The notes beneath the pieces were generated by a model, which was given only the letters and a program-made list of their open reading frames with translations, was not told the origin of the DNA and did not search any database. From positions 1 through 64,000 of the forward strand of contig JAQGDQ010000651.1 in the NCBI GenBank assembly GCA_030141605.1: DNA of 64,000 nucleotides. Reading direction: 5' to 3'. Source of the DNA: Tubiluchus corallicola. Lineage: Eukaryota > Priapulida > Priapulimorpha > Priapulimorphida > Tubiluchidae. Position 1 is the first letter of the stretch. Each line of letters begins with the position of its first letter. Made by a program: the position numbers and the translations under genes. Of the stretch, positions 1 to 13,000 are shown piece by piece.

Positions 1-2910
1 AGATGTTTGGGACTGCTCTAAATGAGTTCTGGTTAGATGTTGTAGTTTTGACTATATATCTCAATAGATGAGAAGAATTGAATCTACGTGTCAAATATTT
101 CAGAATTTTCTAAGTGAATTCTTATTAGGAGTTTCAGGATTTCTGTTGATCTCAACAGATTACTGCGATCAAACGTAAATGCCTTCAGACTAGATGTAGA
201 GGCTTTAGGTTGCATATAGATGCCATCTTACCAAACGGTTGAATATTCCTATCATATGCTTAAGTTTAGGTGTACGTGTCTTCTAACAAGCTAATTGAGG
301 CATTCTGCGCCCTTCAGCCTAAAATAGACGCCATTTTACCAAACGGTTGAGTCTTTCTACCAGATGCTTGGGTTTGGTCATTGGTGTCTTCTAAGAAGCT
401 AATTGAGGCTGCCGGTGTATTTCTCTATCAGACGCACATCTCATTGCCTAGCATTGCCTGTAGAAGCCTTCTGCCATGTACTCTTGAAGGGCAGTACATT
501 TCTTCTGCCCAGATGTTTGAGATTAGTCTGAGTGAATTCTGACTAGATGTTTCGGGTTGTTTGTAGAAGTTTGGGCCTGCTGTAAATGAATTCTGGTTAG
601 ATGCTGTAGTTTTGTCTATATATCTCAATAGATGAGTAGAATTGGATGTGCGTGTCAGATGTTTCAGATTGCTCTAAGTGAGTTCTTATTAGGTGTTTCG
701 GGATTTCTGTAGATCTCAACAGATTACTGCGATCAAACGTAAATGCCTTCAGACATGATGTCGATGTTTTAGGTTGCGTATAGATGCCATTTTACCAAAC
801 GGTTGAGTCTTTCTACCAGATGCTTGGGTTTGGTCATTGATGTCTTCTAAGAAGCTAATTGAAGCTACCGGTGTATTTTTCTATCAGACGCGCATCTCAT
901 TGCCTAATATTGCCTGTACTGGTCGTCTGGCTAGGTATCTGAGATTTGAAATGGATTTCATCTGTCTACATACTAGAGATTGCTTTAAGGGCGTTCTGAC
1001 CAGATGTTTTAGGACCAGATGTTTGAGATTACTCTGAGTGAGTTCTGACTGGATGTTTCGGGTTGTTTGTAGATGTTTGGGACTGCTCTAAATGAGTTCT
1101 GGTTAGATGCTGGTAGTTTTGTCTATATATCTCAATAGCTGAGTAGAATTAAATGTACGTGTCAGATATTTCAGATTGTTCTAAGTGAATTCTTATTAGG
1201 AGTTTCAGGATTTGTGTAGATCTCAACAGATTACTGCGATCAAACGTAAATGCCTTCAGACTTGAAGTAGATGTTTTAGGCTGGCGGGGACTGCTCTAAA
1301 TGAGTTTTGACTAGATGCTGCAGTTCATCTAGATATCTTAATAAATTAATACAATTTGATGTGGATGCCTTCTAACGAGATGTGTGATGTGTTCTCCCAT
1401 TGTATAACATTGCCTGTACAGTTCGTCTGGTTAGGTATCTGAGATTCGAAATAGACTTCACCAGTCTAGATGCTAGAGATTACTCTTAGTGCGTTCTGAC
1501 TAGATGTTTCAGAATGCCTGTATATCTTAGATGTACGTGTCTTCTAACAAGCCAATTGAGGCTTTCTGTGTATTTCCCTATTCAGATGCGTAACATTGCC
1601 TGTAGAAGTCTTCTGCCATATACTTTTGATTGGCAGTACATTTCTTCCTCCCAGATGTTTGAGATTACTTTGAGTGAGTTCTGACTGGATGTTTCGGGTT
1701 GTTTGTAGATGTTTGGGACTGCTCTAAATGAGTTCTGGTTAGATGTTGTAGTTTTGTCTATATATCTCAATAGATGAGTAGAATTGGATGTACATGCCAG
1801 ATATTTCAGATTGTTCTAAGTGAATTCTTATTAGGAGTTTCAGGATTTCTGTTGATCTCAACAGATTACAGCGATCAAACGTAAATGCCTTCAGACTTGA
1901 TGTAGAGGCTTTAGGTTGCGTATAGATGCCATCTTACCAAACGGTTGAATATTCCTATCATATGCTTAAGTTTAGGTGTACGTGTCTTCTAACAAGCTAA
2001 TTGAGGCATTCTGCGCCCTTCAGCCTAAAATAGACGCCATTTTACCAAACGGTTGAGTCTTTCTACCAGATGCTTGGGTTTGGTCATTGGTGTCTTCTAA
2101 GAAGCTAATTGAGGCTGCCGGTGTATTTCTCTATCAGACGCACATCTCATTGCCTAGCATTGCCTGTAGAAGCCTTTTGCCATGTACTCTTGAAGGGCAG
2201 TACATTTCTTCTGCCCAGATGTTTGAGATTAGTCTGAGTGACTTCTGACTAGATGTTTCTACCTACATGTCTGATATTGCTCTATGTGAGTTCTGACTAG
2301 ATGTTTCGGGTTGTTTGTAGATGTTTGGGACTGCTCTAAATGAGTTCTGGTTAGATGTTGTAGTTTTGACTATATATCTCAATAGATGAGAAGAATTGAA
2401 TCTACGTGTCAAATATTTCAGAATTTTCTAAGTGAATTCTTATTAGGAGTTTCAGGATTTCTGTAGATCTCAACAGATTACTGCGATCAAACGTAAATGC
2501 CTTCAGACTTGATGTAGATGCTTTAGGTTGCGTATAGATGGAATCTTACCAAACGGTTGAATATTCCTATCATATGCTTAAGCTTAGGTGTACGTGTCTT
2601 CTAACAAGCTAATTGAGGCATTCTGTGTACTTCCCTGTTCAGATGCTTAACATTGCCTGTAGAAGCCTTCTGCCATGTACTCTTGAAGGGCATTACATTT
2701 CTTCTGCCCAGATGTTTGAGATTAGTCTGAGTGAATTCTGACTAGATGTTTTGGGTTGTTTGTAGAAGTTTGGGACTGCTCTAAATGAATTCTGGTTAGA
2801 TGTTGTAGTTTTGTCTATATATCTCAATAGCTGAGTAGAATTAAATGTACGTGTCAGATATTTCAGATTGTTCTAAGTGAATTCTTATTAGGAGTTTCAG
2901 GATTTGTGTA

Positions 2911-5900
2911 GATCTCAACAGATTACAGCGATCAAACGTAAATGCCTTCAGACTTGAAGTAGATGTTTTAGGCTGGCGGGGACTGCTCTAAATGAGTTTT
3001 GACTAGATGCTGCAGTTCATCTAGATATCTTAATAAATTAATACAATTTGATGTGGATGCCTTCTAACGAGATGTGTGATGTGTTCTCTCATTGTATAAC
3101 ATTGCCTGTACAGTTCGTCTGGTTAGGTATCTGAGATTCGAAATAGACTTCACCAGTCTAGATGCTAGAGATTACTCTTAGTGCGTTCTGACTAGATGTT
3201 TGAGATTACTGTGAGTGAGTTCTGACTAGAAGTTTCGGGTTGTTTGTAGATGTTTGGGACTGCTCTAAATGAATTCTGGTTAGATGTTGTAGTTTTGTCT
3301 ATATATCTCAATAGCTGAGTAGAATTAAATGTACGTGTCAGATATTTCAGATTGTTCTAAGTGAATTCTTATTGGGAGTTTCAGTATTTCTGTTGATCTC
3401 AACAGATTACAGCGATCAAACGTAAATGCCTTCAGACTTGATGTAGATGCTTTAGGTTGCGTATAGATGGAATCTTACCAAACGGTTGAATATTCCTATC
3501 ATATGCTTAAGCTTAGGTGTACGTGTCTTCTAACAAGCTAATTGAGGCATTCTGTGTACTTCCCTGTTCAGATGCTTAACATTGCCTGTAGAAGCCTTCT
3601 GCCATGTACTCTTGAAGGGCAGTACATTTCTTCTGCCCAGATGTTTGAGATTAGTCTGAGTGACTTCTGACTAGATGTTTCTACCTACATGTCTGATATT
3701 GCTCTATGTGAGTTCTGACTAGATGTTTCGGGTTGTTTGTAGATGTTTGGGACTGCTCTAAATGAGTTCTGGTTAGATGTTGTAGTTTTGTCTATATATC
3801 TCAATAGATGAGTAGAATTGGATGTACGTGTCAGATATTTCAGATTGTTCTAAGTGAATTCTTATTAGGAGTTTCAGGATTTCTGTTGATCTCAACAGAT
3901 TACAGCGATCAAACGTAAATGCCTTCAGACTTGATGTAGAGGCTTTAGGTTGCGTATAGATGCCATCTTACCAAACGGTTGAATATTCCTATCATATGCT
4001 TAAGTTTAGGTGTACGTGTCTTCTAACAAGCTAATTGAGGCATTCTGCGCCCTTCAGCCTAAAATAGACGCCATTTTACCAAACGGTTGAGTCTTTCTAC
4101 CAGATGCTTGGGTTTGGTCATTGGTGTCTTCTAAGAAGCTAATTGAGGCTGCCGGTGTATTTCTCTATCAGACGCACATCTCATTGCCTAGCATTGCCTG
4201 TAGAAGCCTTTTGCCATGTACTCTTGAAGGGCAGTACATTTCTTCTGCCCAGATGTTTGAGATTAGTCTGAGTGACTTCTGACTAGATGTTTCTACCTAC
4301 ATGTCTGATATTGCTCTATGTGAGTTCTATGTGAGTGCGTATAGATGGAATCTTACCAAACGGTTGAATATTCCTATCATATGCTTAAGTTTAGGTGTAC
4401 GTGTCTTCTAACAAGCTAATTGAGGCATTCTGTGTACTTCCCTGTTCAGATGCTTAACATTGCCTGTAGAAGCCTTCTGCCATGTACTCTTGAAGGGCAT
4501 TACATTTCTTCTGCCCAGATGTTTGAGATTAGTCTGAGTGAATTCTGACTAGATGTTTCGGGTTGTTTGTAGAAGTTTGGGCCTGCTGTAAATGAATTCT
4601 GGTTAGATGCTGTAGTTTTGTCTATATATCTCAATAGATGAGTAGAATTGGATGTGCGTGTCAGATGTTTCAGATTGCTCTAAGTGAGTTCTTATTAGGT
4701 GTTTCGGGATTTCTGTAGATCTCAACAGATTACTGCGATCAAACGTAAATGCCTTCAGACATGATGTCGATGTTTTAGGTTGCGTATAGATGCCATCTTA
4801 CCAAACGGTTAAAACTTCCTACTAGATGCTTGGGTTTGGTCATTGATGTCTTCTAAGAAGCTAATTGAAGCTACCGGTGTATTTTTCTATCAGACGCACA
4901 TCTCATTGCCTAATATTGCCTGTACTGGTCCTCTGGCTAGGTATCTGAGATTTGAAATGGATTTCATCTGTCTACATGCTAGAGATTGCTTTAAGGGCGT
5001 TCTGACCAGATGTTTTAGGACCAGATGTTTGAGATTACTCTGAGTGAGTTCTGACTAGAAGTTTCGGGTGGCTTGTAGAAGTTTGGGCCTGCTCTAAATG
5101 AATTCTGGTTAGATGCTGGTAGTTTTGTCTATATATCTCAATAGCTGAGTAGAATTAAATGTACGTGTCAGATATTTCAGATTGTTCTAAGTGAATTCTT
5201 ATTAGGAGTTTCAGGATTTGTGTAGATCTCAACAGATTACTGCGATCAAACGTAAATGCCTTCAGACTTGAAGTAGATGTTTTAGGCTGGCGGGGACTGC
5301 TCTAAATGAGTTTTGACTAGATGCTGCAGTTCATCTAGATATCTTAATAAATTAATACAATTTGATGTGGATGCCTTCTAACGAGATGTGTGATGTGTTC
5401 TCTCATTGTATAACATTGCCTGTACAGTTCGTCTGGTTAGGTATCTGAGATTCGAAATAGACTTCACCAGTCTAGATGCTAGAGATTACTCTAAGTGCGT
5501 TCTGACTAGATGTTTCAGGATGCCTGTATATCTTAGATGTATGTGTCTTCTAACAAGCCAATTGAGGCATTCTGTGTATTTCCCTATTCAGATGCGTAAC
5601 ATTGCCTGTAGAAGCCTTCTGCCATGTACTCTTGAAGGGCAGTACATTTCTTCTGCCCAGATGTTTGAGATTAGTCTGAGTGACTTCTGACTAGATGTTT
5701 CTACCTACATGTCTGATATTGCTCTATGTGAGTTCTGACTAGATGTTTCGGGTTGTTTGTAGATGTTTGGGACTGCTCTAAATGAGTTCTGGTTAGATGT
5801 TGTAGTTTTGTCTATATATCTCAATAGATGAGTAGAATTGGATGTACATGCCAGATATTTCAGATTGTTCTAAGTGAATTCTTATTAGGAGTTTCAGGAT

Positions 5901-6519
5901 TTCTGTTGATCTCAACAGATTACAGCGATCAAACGTAAATGCCTTCAGACTTGATGTAGAGGCTTTAGGTTGCGTATAGATGCCATCTTACCAAACGGTT
6001 GAATATTCCTATCATATGCTTAAGTTTAGGTGTACGTGTCTTCTAACAAGCTAATTGAGGCATTCGGCGCCCTTCAGCCTAAAATAGACGCCATTTTACC
6101 AAACGGTTGAGTCTTTCTACCAGATGCTTGGGTTTGGTCATTGGTGTCTTCTAAGAAGCTAATTGAGGCTGCCGGTGTATTTCTCTATCAGACGCACATC
6201 TCATTGCCTAGCATTGCCTGTAGAAGCCTTTTGCCATGTGCTCTTGAAGGGCAGTACATTTCTTCTGCCCAGATGTTTGAGATTAGTCTGAGTGACTTCT
6301 GACTAGATGTTTCTACCTACATGTCTGATATTGCTCTATGTGAGTTCTGACTAGATGTTTCGGGTTGTTTGTAGATGTTTGGGACTGCTCTAAATGAGTT
6401 CTGGTTAGATGTTGTAGTTTTGTCTATATATCTCAATAGCTGAGTAGAATTAAATGTACGTGTCAGATATTTCAGATTGTTCTAAGTGAATTCTTATTAG
6501 GAGTTTCAGGATTTGTGTA
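2911..6519. repeat. Higher-order satellite repeat, copy 1 (about 3.61 kb)
   Basis: Measured between GATCTCAACAG landmarks, six modules of 484, 493, 830, 507, 683 and 612 bp follow each other. The block at 4843-5043 recurs 3608 bp downstream at 8451, and the block at 5406 recurs at 9014 with the same offset. The odd junction TGAGTTCTATGTGAGTGCG at about 4321 also reappears 3608 bp later. This shows that the large unit, not single modules, was duplicated. Confidence 0.85.
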
Positions 6520-9500
6520 GATCTCAACAGATTACAGCGATCAAACGTAAATGCCTTCAGACTTGAAGTAGATGTTTTAGGCTGGCGGGGACTGCTCTAA
6601 ATGAGTTTTGACTAGATGCTGCAGTTCATCTAGATATCTTAATAAATTAATACAATTTGATGTGGATGCCTTCTAACGAGATGTGTGATGTGTTCTCCCA
6701 TTGTATAACATTGCCTGTACAGTTCGTCTGGTTAGGTATCTGAGATTCGAAATAGACTTCACCAGTCTAGATGCTAGAGATTACTGTGAGTGAGTTCTGA
6801 CTAGATGTTTGAGATTACTGTGAGTGAGTTCTGACTAGAAGTTTCGGGTTGTTTGTAGATGTTTGGGACTGCTCTAAATGAATTCTGGTTAGATGTTGTA
6901 GTTTTGACTATATATCTCAATAGCTGAGTAGAATTAAATGTACGTGTCAAATATTTCAGAATTTTCTAAGTGAATTCTTATTAGGAGTTTCAGGATTTCT
7001 GTAGATCTCAACAGATTACTGCGATCAAACGTAAATGCCTTCAGACTTGATGTAGATGCTTTAGGTTGCGTATAGATGGAATCTTACCAAACGGTTGAAT
7101 ATTCCTATCATATGCTTAAGCTTAGGTGTACGTGTCTTCTAACAAGCTAATTGAGGCATTCTGTGTACTTCCCTGTTCAGATGCTTAACATTGCCTGTAG
7201 AAGCCTTCTGCCATGTACTCTTGAAGGGCAGTACATTTCTTCTGCCCAGATGTTTGAGATTAGTCTGAGTGACTTCTGACTAGATGTTTCTACCTACATG
7301 TCTGATATTGCTCTATGTGAGTTCTGACTAGAAGTTTCGGGTTGTTTGTAGATGTTTGGGACTGCTCTAAATGAGTTCTGGTTAGATGTTGTAGTTTTGA
7401 CTATATATCTCAATAGATGAGAAGAATTGAATCTACGTGTCAAATATTTCAGAATTTTCTAAGTGAATTCTTATTAGGAGTTTCAGGATTTCTGTAGATC
7501 TCAACAGATTACTGCGATCAAACGTAAATGCCTTCAGACTTGATGTAGAGGCTTTAGGTTGCGTATAGATGCCATCTTACCAAACGGTTGAATATTCCTA
7601 TCATATGCTTAAGTTTAGGTGTACGTGTCTTCTAACAAGCTAATTGAGGCATTCTGCGCCCTTCAGCCTAAAATAGACGCCATTTTACCAAACGGTTGAG
7701 TCTTTCTACCAGATGCTTGGGTTTGGTCATTGGTGTCTTCTAAGAAGCTAATTGAGGCTGCCGGTGTATTTCTCTATCAGACGCACATCTCATTGCCTAG
7801 CATTGCCTGTAGAAGCCTTTTGCCATGTACTCTTGAAGGGCATTACATTTCTTCTGCCCAGATGTTTGAGATTAGTCTGAGTGACTTCTGACTAGATGTT
7901 TCTACCTACATGTCTGATATTGCTCTATGTGAGTTCTATGTGAGTGCGTATAGATGGAATCTTACCAAACGGTTGAATATTCCTATCATATGCTTAAGCT
8001 TAGGTGTACGTGTCTTCTAACAAGCTAATTGAGGCATTCTGTGTACTTCCCTGTTCAGATGCTTAACATTGCCTGTAGAAGCCTTCTGCCATGTACTCTT
8101 GAAGGGCATTACATTTCTTCTGCCCAGATGTTTGAGATTAGTCTGAGTGATTCTGACTAGATGTTTCGGGTTGTTTGTAGAAGTTTGGGCCTGCTGTAAA
8201 TGAATTCTGGTTAGATGCTGTAGTTTTGTCTATATATCTCAATAGATGAGTAGAATTGGATGTGCGTGTCAGATGTTTCAGATTGCTCTAAGTGAGTTCT
8301 TATTAGGTGTTTCGGGATTTCTGTAGATCTCAACAGATTACTGCGATCAAACGTAAATGCCTTCAGACATGATGTCGATGTTTTAGGTTGCGTATAGATG
8401 CCATCTTACCAAACGGTTAAAACTTCCTACTAGATGCTTGGGTTTGGTCATTGATGTCTTCTAAGAAGCTAATTGAAGCTACCGGTGTATTTTTCTATCA
8501 GACGCACATCTCATTGCCTAATATTGCCTGTACTGGTCCTCTGGCTAGGTATCTGAGATTTGAAATGGATTTCATCTGTCTACATGCTAGAGATTGCTTT
8601 AAGGGCGTTCTGACCAGATGTTTTAGGACCAGATGTTTGAGATTACTCTGAGTGAGTTCTGACTAGAAGTTTCGGGTGGCTTGTAGATGTTTGGGACTGC
8701 TCTAAATGAATTCTGGTTAGATGCTGGTAGTTTTGTCTATATATCTCAATAGCTGAGTAGAATTAAATGTACGTGTCAGATATTTCAGATTGTTCTAAGT
8801 GAATTCTTATTAGGAGTTTCAGGATTTGTGTAGATCTCAACAGATTACTGCGATCAAACGTAAATGCCTTCAGACTTGAAGTAGATGTTTTAGGCTGGCG
8901 GGGACTGCTCTAAATGAGTTTTGACTAGATGCTGCAGTTCATCTAGATATCTTAATAAATTAATACAATTTGATGTGGATGCCTTCTAACGAGATGTGTG
9001 ATGTGTTCTCTCATTGTATAACATTGCCTGTACAGTTCGTCTGGTTAGGTATCTGAGATTCGAAATAGACTTCACCAGTCTAGATGCTAGAGATTACTCT
9101 AAGTGCGTTCTGACTAGATGTTTCAGGATGCCTGTATATCTTAGATGTACGTGTCTTCTAACAAGCCAATTGAGGCTTTCTGTGTATTTCCCTATTCAGA
9201 TGCGTAACATTGCCTGTAGAAGTCTTCTGCCATATACTTTTGATTGGCAGTACATTTCTTCCTCCCAGATGTTTGAGATTACTTTGAGTGAGTTCTGACT
9301 GGATGTTTCGGGTTGTTTGTAGATGTTTGGGACTGCTCTAAATGAGTTCTGGTTAGATGTTGTAGTTTTGTCTATATATCTCAATAGATGAGTAGAATTG
9401 GATGTACATGCCAGATATTTCAGATTGTTCTAAGTGAATTCTTATTAGGAGTTTCAGGATTTCTGTTGATCTCAACAGATTACAGCGATCAAACGTAAAT

Positions 9501-10079
9501 GCCTTCAGACTTGATGTAGAGGCTTTAGGTTGCGTATAGATGCCATCTTACCAAACGGTTGAATATTCCTATCATATGCTTAAGTTTAGGTGTACGTGTC
9601 TTCTAACAAGCTAATTGAGGCATTCTGCGCCCTTCAGCCTAAAATAGACGCCATTTTACCAAACGGTTGAGTCTTTCTACCAGATGCTTGGGTTTGGTCA
9701 TTGGTGTCTTCTAAGAAGCTAATTGAGGCTGCCGGTGTATTTCTCTATCAGACGCACATCTCATTGCCTAGCATTGCCTGTAGAAGCCTTTTGCCATGTA
9801 CTCTTGAAGGGCAGTACATTTCTTCTGCCCAGATGTTTGAGATTAGTCTGAGTGACTTCTGACTAGATGTTTCTACCTACATGTCTGATATTGCTCTATG
9901 TGAGTTCTGACTAGATGTTTCGGGTTGTTTGTAGATGTTTGGGACTGCTCTAAATGAATTCTGGTTAGATGTTGTAGTTTTGTCTATATATCTCAATAGC
10001 TGAGTAGAATTAAATGTACGTGTCAGATATTTCAGATTGTTCTAAGTGAATTCTTATTAGGAGTTTCAGGATTTGTGTA
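6520..10079. repeat. Higher-order satellite repeat, copy 2 (about 3.56 kb)
   Basis: Modules of 484, 493, 829, 507, 635 and 612 bp follow in the same order as the preceding copy. The one large difference is the fifth module, which is 48 bp shorter because it lacks one submonomer that begins TAGATGTTTCTACCTACATG. Gain or loss of a single submonomer is therefore one mode of length change. Confidence 0.85.
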
Positions 10080-13000
10080 GATCTCAACAGATTACAGCGA
10101 TCAAACGTAAATGCCTTCAGACTTGAAGTAGATGTTTTAGGCTGGCGGGGACTGCTCTAAATGAGTTTTGACTAGATGCTGCAGTTCATCTAGATATCTT
10201 AATAAATTAATACAATTTGATGTGGATGCCTTCTAACGAGATGTGTGATGTGTTCTCCCATTGTATAACATTGCCTGTACAGTTCGTCTGGTTAGGTATC
10301 TGAGATTCGAAATAGACTTCACCAGTCTAGATGCTAGAGATTACTCTTAGTGCGTTCTGACTAGATGTTTGAGATTACTGTGAGTGAGTTCTGACTAGAT
10401 GTTTCGGGTTGTTTGTAGATGTTTGGGACTGCTCTAAATGAATTCTGGTTAGATGTTGTAGTTTTGTCTATATATCTCAATAGCTGAGTAGAATTAAATG
10501 TACGTGTCAGATATTTCAGATTGTTCTAAGTGAATTCTTATTAGGAGTTTCAGGATTTGTGTAGATCTCAACAGATTACAGCGATCAAACGTAAATGCCT
10601 TCAGACTTGATGTAGATGCTTTAGGTTGCGTATAGATGGAATCTTACCAAACGGTTGAATATTCCTATCATATGCTTAAGCTTAGGTGTACGTGTCTTCT
10701 AACAAGCTAATTGAGGCATTCTGTGTACTTCCCTGTTCAGATGCTTAACATTGCCTGTAGAAGCCTTCTGCCATGTACTCTTGAAGGGCATTACATTTCT
10801 TCTGCCCAGATGTTTGAGATTAGTCTGAGTGAATTCTGACTAGATGTTTCGGGTTGTTTGTAGAAGTTTGGGCCTGCTGTAAATGAATTCTGGTTAGATG
10901 TTGTAGTTTTGTCTATATATCTCAATAGATGAGTAGAATTGGATGTGCGTGTCAGATGTTTCAGATTGTTCTAAGTGAATTCTTATTAGGAGTTTCAGGA
11001 TTTGTGTAGATCTCAACAGATTACAGCGATCAAACGTAAATGCCTTCAGACTTGATGTAGATGTTTTAGGTTGCGTATAGATGCCATTTTACCAAACGGT
11101 TGTGTCTTTCTACCATATGCTTAAGTTTAGGTGTACGTGTCTTCTAACAAGCTAATTGAGGCTTTCTGTGTACTTCAGCCTAAAATAGACGCCATTTTAC
11201 CAAACGGTTGAGTCTTTCTACCAGATGCTTGGGTTTGGTCATTGGTGTCTTCTAAGAAGCTAATTGAGGCTGCCGGTGTATTTCTCTATCAGACGCACAT
11301 CTCATTGCCTAGCATTGCCTGTAGAAGCCTTTTGCCATGTACTCTTGAAGGGCAGTACATTTCTTCTGCCCAGATGTTTGAGATTAGTCTGAGTGACTTC
11401 TGACTAGATGTTTCTACCTACATGTCTGATATTGCTCTATGTGAGTTGTGACTAGATGTTTCGGGTTGTTTGTAGATGTTTGGGACTGCTCTAAATGAAT
11501 TCTGGTTAGATGTTGTAGTTTTGTCTATATATCTCAATAGCTGAGTAGAATTAAATGTACGTGTCAGATATTTCAGATTGTTCTAAGTGAATTCTTATTA
11601 GGAGTTTCAGGATTTGTGTAGATCTCAACAGATTACAGCGATCAAACGTAAATGCCTTCAGACTTGAAGTAGATGTTTTAGGCTGGCGGGGACTGCTCTA
11701 AATGAGTTTTGACTAGATGCTGCAGTTCATCTAGATATCTTAATAAATTAATACAATTTGATGTGGATGCCTTCTAACGAGATGTGTGATGTGTTCTCCC
11801 ATTGTATAACATTGCCTGTACAGTTCGTCTGGTTAGGTATCTGAGATTCGAAATAGACTTCACCAGTCTAGATGCTAGAGATTACTCTTAGTGCGTTCTG
11901 ACTAGATGTTTGAGATTACTGTGAGTGAGTTCTGACTAGAAGTTTCGGGTTGTTTGTAGATGTTTGGGACTGCTCTAAATGAATTCTGGTTAGATGTTGT
12001 AGTTTTGTCTATATATCTCAATAGCTGAGTAGAATTAAATGTACGTGTCAAATATTTCAGAATTTTCTAAGTGAATTCTTATTAGGAGTTTCAGGATTTC
12101 TGTAGATCTCAACAGATTACTGCGATCAAACGTAAATGCCTTCAGACTTGATGTAGATGCTTTAGGTTGCGTATAGATGGAATCTTACCAAACGGTTGAA
12201 TATTCCTATCATATGCTTAAGCTTAGGTGTACGTGTCTTCTAACAAGCTAATTGAGGCATTCTGTGTACTTCCCTGTTCAGATGCTTAACATTGCCTGTA
12301 GAAGCCTTCTGCCATGTACTCTTGAAGGGCATTACATTTCTTCTGCCCAGATGTTTGAGATTACTTTGAGTGAGTTCTGACTGGATGTTTCGGGTTGTTT
12401 GTAGATGTTTGGGACTGCTCTAAATGAGTTCTGGTTAGATGTTGTAGTTTTGTCTATATATCTCAATAGATGAGTAGAATTGGATGTACATGCCAGATAT
12501 TTCAGATTGTTCTAAGTGAATTCTTATTAGGAGTTTCAGGATTTCTGTTGATCTCAACAGATTACTGCGATCAAACGTAAATGCCTTCAGACTTGATGTA
12601 GAGGCTTTAGGTTGCGTATAGATGCCATCTTACCAAACGGTTGAATATTCCTATCATATGCTTAAGTTTAGGTGTACGTGTCTTCTAACAAGCTAATTGA
12701 GGCATTCTGCGCCCTTCAGCCTAAAATAGACGCCATTTTACCAAACGGTTGAGTCTTTCTACCAGATGCTTGGGTTTGGTCATTGGTGTCTTCTAAGAAG
12801 CTAATTGAGGCTGCCGGTGTATTTCTCTATCAGACGCACATCTCATTGCCTAGCATTGCCTGTAGAAGCCTTTTGCCATGTACTCTTGAAGGGCAGTACA
12901 TTTCTTCTGCCCAGATGTTTGAGATTAGTCTGAGTGACTTCTGACTAGATGTTTCTACCTACATGTCTGATATTGCTCTATGTGAGTTCTGACTAGATGT

